DNA of 7,482 nucleotides from Chloroflexota bacterium (lineage in GTDB: Bacteria > Chloroflexota > Anaerolineae > Promineifilales > Promineifilaceae). A model generated the notes under the pieces. It made no database searches. It had not been told where the DNA came from and was given only the letters and a program-made list of their open reading frames with translations. This document shows positions 1-4,798 of this stretch, one piece after another. Numbering within the stretch: position 1 is the first letter of the stretch; every line of letters begins with the position of its first letter. The DNA lies in the NCBI GenBank assembly GCA_024223125.1, contig JAAEOP010000638.1, forward strand, positions 1 through 7,482, read 5' to 3'. The translations under genes and the position numbers were made by a program.

Positions 1-34
1 GTAGCACACTCGTTTATAAGTGCCGGGCACCTTG
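1..34 (+). repeat. 34-bp direct repeat, copy 1, with REP-like palindrome
   Basis: The first of two exact 34-bp copies; the other is at 92-125. The right half (18-33) is a near-palindrome with the core GTGCCGGGCAC, able to form a short GC-rich stem. The left half begins GTAGCACACT and includes TATAAG at 15-20. The copy starts at the first base of the window, so the repeat may extend further upstream. It looks like a non-coding, REP-type intergenic element; no transposase or coding potential accompanies it. Confidence 0.85.
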
Positions 35-56
35 TAGGAGATACAATGTAACCATT

Positions 57-72
57 CAGGTGCCCGGCACTT
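57..72 (-). repeat. Inverted copy of the REP-like palindrome
   Basis: Bases 58-72 are the exact reverse complement of 15 bases of the palindromic core seen at 18-32 and 109-123. The three cores therefore alternate in orientation (+, -, +), as in REP/BIME-type clusters. The 11 bases at 48-58 (GTAACCATTCA) are also the reverse complement of 132-142, which lengthens the inverted pairing between this copy and the one at 109-124 across a small insertion. Confidence 0.8.
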
Positions 73-91
73 CATTACCAAGTCTACTGGA

Positions 92-125
92 GTAGCACAC
101 TCGTTTATAAGTGCCGGGCACCTTG
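92..125 (+). repeat. 34-bp direct repeat, copy 2, with REP-like palindrome
   Basis: Identical over 34 bases to 1-34, with a start-to-start distance of 91 bp. Its palindromic core lies at 109-124. TATAAG at 106-111 resembles a sigma-70 -10 box and could feed the hydrolase gene downstream, but no convincing -35 hexamer sits 16-18 bp before it, so a promoter is not claimed. Confidence 0.85.
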
Positions 126-146
126 GGGGAGTGAATGGTTACGATG

Positions 147-170
147 CAATCTCTCAATCTCCTAATCTCT
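147..170 (+). repeat. 8-bp-period tract (CAATCTCY-like, 3 units)
   Basis: Three octamers related to CAATCTCT follow each other at 147-154, 155-162 and 163-170. The word matches the 7-bp units in mutS (5963-6004) and hyuA (3863-3890), with one extra base per unit. The tract lies just before the preferred hydrolase start, which argues that the GTG-led extension from 131 is non-coding leader. Confidence 0.6.
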
Positions 171-176
171 ATTATC

Positions 177-180
177 AGGA
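177..180 (+). promoter_or_regulatory. Shine-Dalgarno deciding the hydrolase start
   Basis: AGGA lies 10 bases before ATG 191. The alternative GTG at 131 has its purine-rich stretch directly abutting the codon, with no spacer, and sits inside the repeat cluster. Confidence 0.5.
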
Positions 181-190
181 CAGAAAACAG

Positions 191-1036
191 ATGCCCCAAT
201 TAGCCCCTTTTGAATCAATCACTATTGGCGATGTCAAAATCACTTATTTGCCAGATGGTGGCGGACGACTGCGACCGACGGCCGTCTTCCCCACCATCAC
301 TGCTCAAGATTGGCAGCCGTATGCCCACCTGCTCAGTGACGATGGGGAGCTCTTGCTCTCCGTTGGCGTTTTTCTTCTGGAAATCGGCCGTCGGCTTATT
401 TTAGTGGATACAGGCATGGGACCAGATGAAGCCACTTTAGAGATGGGTCACTTTTGGGGCGGCCGCTTGCTAGAAAGTTTGCAACAAGCCGGTTATTCGC
501 CCGATCAAATCACCGACGTCCTGTTTACCCATCTACACCTCGACCACATTGGTTGGACTGCGCCGAAAGTTAATGGTAAACGGCCGTTAACCTTCAACAA
601 CGCCCATTACTACATCGCTGCCACAGAGATGGAGTTTTGGAGCAATACCCGTAAGCCCAATCCAGCCACACCCCATTTGCAAGCGATGGACGGCCGTATC
701 ACCCTCTTAACTCCCGGTGACGAACCCATTCCTAACATCCACGTCATCGCCACACCCGGCCATACACCGGGACATATCGCTTTTCGGTTGACGGCCGCCG
801 AGAGCGACATCTATCTGGTGGGAGACGTACTGTTCAGCCCCATCTTGTTGGCCGAACCTACCTGGCAGCCTATTTTTGACATGAACGGCAACCTGGCTGC
901 CCAAACACGCCAACACCTGTTAACCAGCCTGATCCAACCACAGGCGCTAACCATTATCGGCCACATGACTGGTACCGTTTTTGGACAAATTAGATTGAAT
1001 GAAGGCCAACCCCAATGGAATCCCAGAAGCAGTTAA
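191..1036 (+). CDS. MBL-fold metallo-hydrolase (lactonase/glyoxalase-II-like)
   Basis: A 281-residue, probably cytoplasmic zinc hydrolase of the metallo-beta-lactamase superfamily; no signal peptide or membrane segment is seen. The full metal-ligand set is visible, numbered from ATG 191: the HLHLDH motif (H114, H116, D118, H119), H191 in a PGHTPGH stretch, D212 in LVGDV and H258 in IIGHM. This order and spacing is typical of two-metal lactonase-like members such as the AiiA-type acyl-homoserine-lactone lactonases, but many uncharacterised hydrolases share it, so the substrate is unknown. The same frame runs back to a GTG at 131. I prefer 191 because the 20-residue extension is repeat-derived, has no spaced Shine-Dalgarno, and precedes the first family-like sequence. 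The 3' end overlaps the next gene, a histidine kinase, by 22 bp, so the two are probably co-translated. The fold call is firm; the reaction is not. Confidence 0.9.
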   Translation: MPQLAPFESITIGDVKITYLPDGGGRLRPTAVFPTITAQDWQPYAHLLSDDGELLLSVGVFLLEIGRRLILVDTGMGPDEATLEMGHFWGGRLLESLQQAGYSPDQITDVLFTHLHLDHIGWTAPKVNGKRPLTFNNAHYYIAATEMEFWSNTRKPNPATPHLQAMDGRITLLTPGDEPIPNIHVIATPGHTPGHIAFRLTAAESDIYLVGDVLFSPILLAEPTWQPIFDMNGNLAAQTRQHLLTSLIQPQALTIIGHMTGTVFGQIRLNEGQPQWNPRSS

Positions 1037-2274
1037 CTCCCCGTCCTGACCAGCAGCAAATAATGCACGAGATTCGGACCCGTGAACGATTCACCAATCG
1101 CACGATAAATATCGTCGTTGTTGTCCTGACAACCATCGCCTATTTACCCCTCCTTCTGGACACTGATTTTTATCAGCTTCCTCCCGGAAAAATTATTCTA
1201 ATAGTTGGGCTGGGCATCCTTTATAGTTATCTTAGCACCTCTGGCATGATGTTTGTTAATGGCCAGTTAGATCAACGGCCCTGGTTCATGCCCGCTTATT
1301 TTGTCATCCAAATCATAATCATTGTCTTGCTTTTTCTTTTTATAGATGATCTGGACAATAACTTATGGATGCTTATCTTACCTACCACTGCTCAGAGTTT
1401 GGTCTTATCACGCTGGGGCACGGCCGTTGTCTGTACCAGTTTATTAGCCGCTACCTATTTCATTTACCTGGCAGGCATTCCCTCTTATCTGGCTGTACAG
1501 ATATTATTCCAGATTGCGGCCGCTGTGGCCTTCGCCGTTTTGTTTACTTATATTGCCCTGCGTGAAACGGTTGCCCGCCATCAAATTCAGCAGTTAGCCA
1601 CCGAACTGCACAATGCCAACCACCATCTGTCCGCATATGCCGCCCAGGCGGAAGAATTGGCTACCAGTAAAGAACGCAACCGGCTGGCCCGCGAAATTCA
1701 CGACAATTTGGGCCATTATCTGACCGTCATCAATGTGCAAATTGAAGCTGCCCGCATCACCATGCCCAACAACCCTGCTAAAGCGGAAGATGCCCTTAAC
1801 AAAGCCCAAAAGCTCACCCAAGATGGTCTGGCTGCCATTCGCCAATCCATCAGCGCCCTGCGTGAATCCCCATTGGAAAACCAATCTCTGTCGGAAGCAA
1901 TCAACAAACTATCGGCCGAAACCCAAAACACAGGCATCGTCACCCATTTCATCATTTCCGGTGATCCGAAACCATTAGATTCCAAAATGGAATTAGCTCT
2001 TTACCGGGTGGCTCAGGAAGGATTAACCAATATTCGCAAACATGCTCACGCTTCACGGGTAGATATTTTGTTGGCTTACGATGATGGAGAGATGGTGTGC
2101 CTGACTGTGGCGGATAATGGGGTGGGTACGGCCGCAGTAGAGGAAGACGGTTTTGGCTTAATTGGCATCCGCGAGCGCGTACACCTGCTGGACGGACAAA
2201 TGCAGATCACCACCACTCCTGATGCTGGCTTTAAACTGGTGGTCTGCATTCCGATGACCGTAAGTAGTTTTTAA
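1015..2274 (+). CDS. Membrane sensor histidine kinase, HisKA_3 (NarX/LiaS/DesK) type
   Basis: A 419-residue two-component sensor that should autophosphorylate on histidine and pass the phosphate to a LuxR/NarL-type response regulator. A short cytoplasmic N-terminus is followed by about six hydrophobic segments (roughly residues 31-48, 60-81, 91-111, 116-132, 135-153, 157-181). A helical, probably coiled-coil linker (183-220) leads to the dimerisation and phospho-acceptor helix with H229 in REIHDNLGHYL. The ATPase domain shows the N box around N339 in QEGLTNIRKHA, DNGVG at 367-371 and GFGLIGIRERV at 379-389. There is no extracellular sensor or PAS domain, so the signal is probably sensed in or at the membrane, as in DesK/LiaS-like kinases. 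Start ATG 1015 has AAGG at 1002-1005, nine bases upstream, inside the end of the hydrolase gene. Kinases of this class usually sit beside their regulator; none lies downstream here, so the partner may be before the window or elsewhere. Confidence 0.94.
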   Translation: MESQKQLTPRPDQQQIMHEIRTRERFTNRTINIVVVVLTTIAYLPLLLDTDFYQLPPGKIILIVGLGILYSYLSTSGMMFVNGQLDQRPWFMPAYFVIQIIIIVLLFLFIDDLDNNLWMLILPTTAQSLVLSRWGTAVVCTSLLAATYFIYLAGIPSYLAVQILFQIAAAVAFAVLFTYIALRETVARHQIQQLATELHNANHHLSAYAAQAEELATSKERNRLAREIHDNLGHYLTVINVQIEAARITMPNNPAKAEDALNKAQKLTQDGLAAIRQSISALRESPLENQSLSEAINKLSAETQNTGIVTHFIISGDPKPLDSKMELALYRVAQEGLTNIRKHAHASRVDILLAYDDGEMVCLTVADNGVGTAAVEEDGFGLIGIRERVHLLDGQMQITTTPDAGFKLVVCIPMTVSSF

Positions 2275-2280
2275 GCGCCT

Positions 2281-2322
2281 AGACACATCCACTACACACT
2301 GTAAACTGCACACTGAAAACCG
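2281..2322. repeat. 7-bp-period tract filling the convergent gap
   Basis: The space between the kinase stop (2274) and the hyuA stop (2324-2326 on the other strand) is nearly all 7-bp-phased sequence. CACACTG at 2295-2301 recurs exactly at 2309-2315, with the related TAAACTG between them; neighbouring units at 2288-2294 and 2316-2322 are more degenerate. No stem followed by a T-run is present for either gene, so I see no intrinsic terminator here. Confidence 0.65.
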
Positions 2323-2323
2323 C

Positions 2324-4393
2324 CTACTCCAACACCAAATTCCCCCTCGCATCTACCTTCCCCTTCCATTCTGGTGGCACAATAATGGTGGTGTCATATT
2401 GAAACAGGAGGGCTGGGCCGGAAAATTGGTTTCCCGGCCGCAATTTATCCCGGTCAAAAAGTTGGCTTTCTAACGGCCGCCGGTTAAACCAGACTAACTT
2501 TGTGCCTATGAGCGCGGCCGTTGCATCCGTACCTGCCTCTGGTTTGGTCGGTAAATGGGGCGGTGTGGTGGGGACGACGGCCGTTAAGCGCAACGTCACA
2601 ATTTCCACCGGCTCATCTGGTTGGTCGTACCCATACCGCAATTGATGCGCCGCATCAAACTGATTGCGGATTGGGGATTGCAGAGTGCGGAGTGCAAAGG
2701 GAATAGTCAGTTCGTGAGATTGTCCTTTGTAGCGCATATCTAAACTGTGATGCAATTCAACAACCTCTGGGTCGTATCCTTCAGCAGCCATCTCTGCCAA
2801 CGCCCGCTCTTGCAAGGGTGCAAACTGCCCCCGCAACCACTCCCCATTCCCCATTCCCCATTCCCCAATTGTCACCATCACCGTCTGCGAATAATCCTTC
2901 GTTGGCGCCGCCACCAACATCCCCAACGCCGACAACACTCCCGGCATAGGTGGAATTAACACGCGCGGAATTTGCAGATTTCGCGCCAGTTCGCAGGCGT
3001 GCAACGGCCCTGCCCCGCCAAAAGGAACCAGCGTAAACAGCCGCGGATCATACCCCCGTTCCACCGAAATACGGCGTACCGCCCGTTCCATATTCCCATT
3101 GGCCACCTGAATCACTCCCCAGGCTGCCAATTCAGGTGTGTCAACTTCCATCTCCCCGGCCAATGCCTGCAACGCCACCTGTGCCGCGTCCACATCCAAG
3201 CGCATCGTCCCCCCTAAAAAATGGCCCGTATCTAATCGGCCTAAAACCAGATTGGCGTCTGTGACAGTCACTCGACTGATTGACCGTTGTCCATTGACTG
3301 TTGCCCGTTGATCATTGACCCTGCCATAACAAGCTGGGCCGGGGTTGGCGCCGGCGCTTTGCGGCCCTACATGCAGCGCTCCGCCCGCATCTACATAGGC
3401 CAGACTGCCGCCGCCGGCGCCAACCGTATGAATATCAATGATGGGTAAACGGAGGGGCATACCGACAATTTGGCCGGTAGTGGTGGTGGGCAGCCGCCCC
3501 GGACACAGCGTCACGTCTGTGCTGGTTCCGCCCATGTCAAAGGTAATAATGTCGTGGAAACCGGACTGACCGGCCACATACTGTGCCCCCACCACACCCC
3601 CGGCCGGACCCGATAAAGCGGTACGCGCTGCCTGCGCCCCGGCCGTGTCTGCACTAATGATACCGCCATTACTTTGCATGATGGTTAACGGCCGTTTCCC
3701 CAACCCGGCTGCTAATCGGAGCAGATAGTTACTCATCAAGGGGGCCACATACGCATTGATGATCGTCGTAGACAGGCGTTCGTATTCGCGGTATTCGGGC
3801 AGAATTTCGGAGGAGAGGGAGATGTGGAGATTGGGGATTGGTAGTTGGAGATTCTTACGTTCATTCTCCAATCTCCAATCTTTAATCTCTGCCTTTATTC
3901 GCTGTTCATGAATAGGATGAAGAAAGGAGAACAGTAGACAGATCGCCACAGATTCAATTTTATCAGCCGCCAATTTTTCTAGGATGGGCAGCAGGCTGTC
4001 CAAGTCTAGCGGTTTTAGAATGTTGCCTTGCGCTGTGATGCGTTCGTCTACTTCAAAACGCCATTGGCGGGGAACCAGCGGTTCCGGTTTTTGGGGAACC
4101 AGGGCATAAATATCGGGCCGATTTTGACGGCCGATAGCCAGCACATCAGCAAATCCTTGGGTCGTAATTAGAGCAGTACGCGCGCCGCGCCGTTCCAGCA
4201 AAGCATTGGTTGCCACCGTGCTGCCATGCACAACACTGGCCTCTAGCGGCGTCTGCAAAACATCAACCCCGCTTAAAATCGCCTCCGAAGGATTGTATGG
4301 GGTACTCAACTGCTTGTGAATTTGGATACGGCCGTCGCCATCCAACCACACAAAATCGGTAAAGGTTCCCCCTGTATCTACTCCCAATCTCAT
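2324..4393 (-). CDS. hyuA: Hydantoinase/oxoprolinase family subunit A (HyuA-like)
   Basis: A 689-residue cytoplasmic enzyme subunit of the HyuA/5-oxoprolinase/acetone-carboxylase-beta family, which use ATP to open or activate cyclic amides or ketone-type substrates. The N-terminal domain opens with the nucleotide-binding GVDTGGTFTDFV (4-15) and contains HGSTVATNALLERRG (56-70). The central domain has SNGGIISADTAGAQ (241-254), a SGPAGGVVGA loop (261-270), FDMGGTSTDV (285-294), VGAGGGS (324-330) and NPGPACYGR (350-358). A C-terminal domain follows from about 510. Start ATG 4391-4393 has AGGAG (complement of 4402-4406) eight bases upstream and matches the usual family N-terminus. The usual partner HyuB is absent: downstream is a convergent kinase, upstream a divergent mutS. 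Four 7-bp-phased repeat tracts add loops near residues 169-190, 358-372, 509-518 and 566-578; none touches a recognised nucleotide-binding motif, so the protein is probably functional. The exact substrate cannot be read from sequence alone. Confidence 0.93.
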   Translation of the reverse strand: MRLGVDTGGTFTDFVWLDGDGRIQIHKQLSTPYNPSEAILSGVDVLQTPLEASVVHGSTVATNALLERRGARTALITTQGFADVLAIGRQNRPDIYALVPQKPEPLVPRQWRFEVDERITAQGNILKPLDLDSLLPILEKLAADKIESVAICLLFSFLHPIHEQRIKAEIKDWRLENERKNLQLPIPNLHISLSSEILPEYREYERLSTTIINAYVAPLMSNYLLRLAAGLGKRPLTIMQSNGGIISADTAGAQAARTALSGPAGGVVGAQYVAGQSGFHDIITFDMGGTSTDVTLCPGRLPTTTTGQIVGMPLRLPIIDIHTVGAGGGSLAYVDAGGALHVGPQSAGANPGPACYGRVNDQRATVNGQRSISRVTVTDANLVLGRLDTGHFLGGTMRLDVDAAQVALQALAGEMEVDTPELAAWGVIQVANGNMERAVRRISVERGYDPRLFTLVPFGGAGPLHACELARNLQIPRVLIPPMPGVLSALGMLVAAPTKDYSQTVMVTIGEWGMGNGEWLRGQFAPLQERALAEMAAEGYDPEVVELHHSLDMRYKGQSHELTIPFALRTLQSPIRNQFDAAHQLRYGYDQPDEPVEIVTLRLTAVVPTTPPHLPTKPEAGTDATAALIGTKLVWFNRRPLESQLFDRDKLRPGNQFSGPALLFQYDTTIIVPPEWKGKVDARGNLVLE
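2662..2696 (-). repeat. 7-bp-period tract within hyuA (five units)
   Basis: On the plus strand five consecutive 7-mers of the form GAKTGSR run from 2662 to 2696; GATTGCG at 2662-2668 and GAGTGCG at 2683-2689 are examples. They encode residues about 566-578 of HyuA, between a conserved LTIPF stretch and AAHQLRYGYD, where family members usually have a shorter linker. Confidence 0.75.
2842..2867 (-). repeat. CCCCATT tandem heptamer within hyuA (3.7 units)
   Basis: Three perfect CCCCATT units at 2842-2848, 2849-2855 and 2856-2862 are followed by a partial unit, CCCCA. On the coding strand this reads AATGGGG repeats and gives a glycine/tryptophan-rich stretch (about residues 509-518) at the join between the central and C-terminal HyuA domains. 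It is the only perfect tandem tract in the window. Confidence 0.85.
3279..3320 (-). repeat. 7-bp-period tract within hyuA (six units, 42 bp)
   Basis: Six consecutive 7-mers of the form RTTGNYC fill exactly 42 bp; ATTGACC occurs at both ends (3279-3285 and 3314-3320). Because 42 is a multiple of three, the tract adds 14 codons without shifting frame. It encodes residues about 358-372, between the conserved PACYGR and VTVTDANLVLGR motifs, which usually lie only a few residues apart. Confidence 0.8.
3826..3890 (-). repeat. Two opposed 7-bp-period arms forming an imperfect hairpin in hyuA
   Basis: Four 7-mers like GGAGATT (3826-3853) are followed, after about nine bases, by four 7-mers like AATCTCC (3863-3890), the reverse-complement word. 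The two arms of about 27 bases pair at roughly three quarters of positions by eye, so this is an imperfect long stem-loop inside the gene. It encodes HyuA residues about 168-190, just before the conserved SLSSEILPEYREYER segment. Confidence 0.75.
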
Positions 4394-4419
4394 CTGTCTT
4401 TCTCCTGTCCTTTAAGTTT

Positions 4420-4440
4420 CCAGCGCTTCCAAAGCGTTGG
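4420..4440 (-). other. Hairpin in the hyuA leader
   Basis: Bases 4420-4428 and 4432-4440 form a 9-bp stem, with one G-U pair when read as RNA, around a 3-base loop. It lies between the hyuA Shine-Dalgarno (4402-4406) and its candidate promoter, so it would be in the 5' untranslated leader. There is no T-run on either strand, so it is not a terminator. It may affect message stability or translation, or have no role. Confidence 0.45.
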
Positions 4441-4471
4441 GGACTGCCAAGCGCCGGGAACTTTAGAGTAA

Positions 4472-4500
4472 ACTATATCCAACCAATTTGAATATTACAA
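4472..4500 (-). promoter_or_regulatory. Candidate sigma-70-type promoter of hyuA
   Basis: On the minus strand TTGTAA (complement of 4495-4500, 4 of 6 matches to TTGACA) and TATAGT (complement of 4472-4477, 5 of 6 matches to TATAAT) are separated by exactly 17 bp. Transcription would start near 4465, leaving a leader of about 70 bases before hyuA. This is an AT-rich island in an otherwise GC-rich spacer, which supports the call. Confidence 0.55.
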
Positions 4501-4798
4501 AAGTTGTGAATTGTCCTTTTTGCGAAGGAGAGCAGGTGAGTGTAGAAACGGAACGGCCGTGAAAGAACACTCGCTTTAGGTTAGGGCGGAACGGCCGTAG
4601 TCAGAGTCAGGGTTTTGTGTGTTTGCGGCAGCGCTCCGGCCATTACACCTATTGTCAAAAAGCATAACTGATTCTCGGCCTTGTTCAAACTGATTTTGAA
4701 GACGTTCAATTTCCTGGCCGCGATTTATGGCGCTTCTACACGCCGGGGACTTTGTCGGAGTGTGGCTGGCAGATAAGCCATCCGGTATACTTGCCATT
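4501..4798. other. Remainder of the divergent hyuA-mutS spacer
   Basis: About 300 bases with no convincing gene. It holds two exact 12-bp copies of CGGAACGGCCGT at 4549-4560 and 4587-4598, each containing the ACGGCCGT palindrome, and a weak inverted pair (4536-4543 with 4567-4574). The mutS reading frame stays open back to an ATG at 4727, but that stretch has no family-like sequence. No strong plus-strand -35/-10 pair with normal spacing was found; the only good -10-like box is TATACT at 4786-4791. Confidence 0.5.
4786..4791 (+). promoter_or_regulatory. Possible -10 box for a leaderless mutS transcript
   Basis: TATACT (5 of 6 to consensus) ends seven bases before ATG 4799, the spacing expected if transcription began at the A of the start codon. 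No good -35 lies 16-18 bp upstream, so this is a weak call. It would explain the missing Shine-Dalgarno. Confidence 0.25.

Noticed and set aside
1..125. Possible CRISPR array from the 34-bp repeats
   Set aside because: Only two direct copies exist, the interval between them holds an inverted copy of the repeat core, and no further units or cas genes follow. A REP-like cluster fits better.
131..190. GTG 131 as the hydrolase start
   Set aside because: It lies in the inverted-repeat arm, has no spaced Shine-Dalgarno, and adds repeat-derived residues before family-like sequence; ATG 191 is preferred, though not proven.
191..1036. Naming the hydrolase aiiA (AHL lactonase)
   Set aside because: The metal ligands fit, but the same motif set occurs across many MBL hydrolases, and no residue seen here fixes the substrate.
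2839..2870. Frameshift in hyuA at the CCCCATT tract
   Set aside because: The reading frame continues through the tract into recognisable C-terminal family sequence, so the gene is intact in this copy.
4420..4440. Intrinsic terminator between hyuA and mutS
   Set aside because: The stem is good but no T-run follows on either strand, and it lies upstream of both divergent genes.
4576..4726. Small gene in the hyuA-mutS spacer
   Set aside because: Open frames here overlap the mutS N-terminus on the opposite strand or lack any ribosome-binding site and recognisable protein features.
4501..4726. Riboswitch or small RNA in the divergent spacer
   Set aside because: Only weak short inverted repeats were found, with no terminator stem and no recognisable aptamer pattern.
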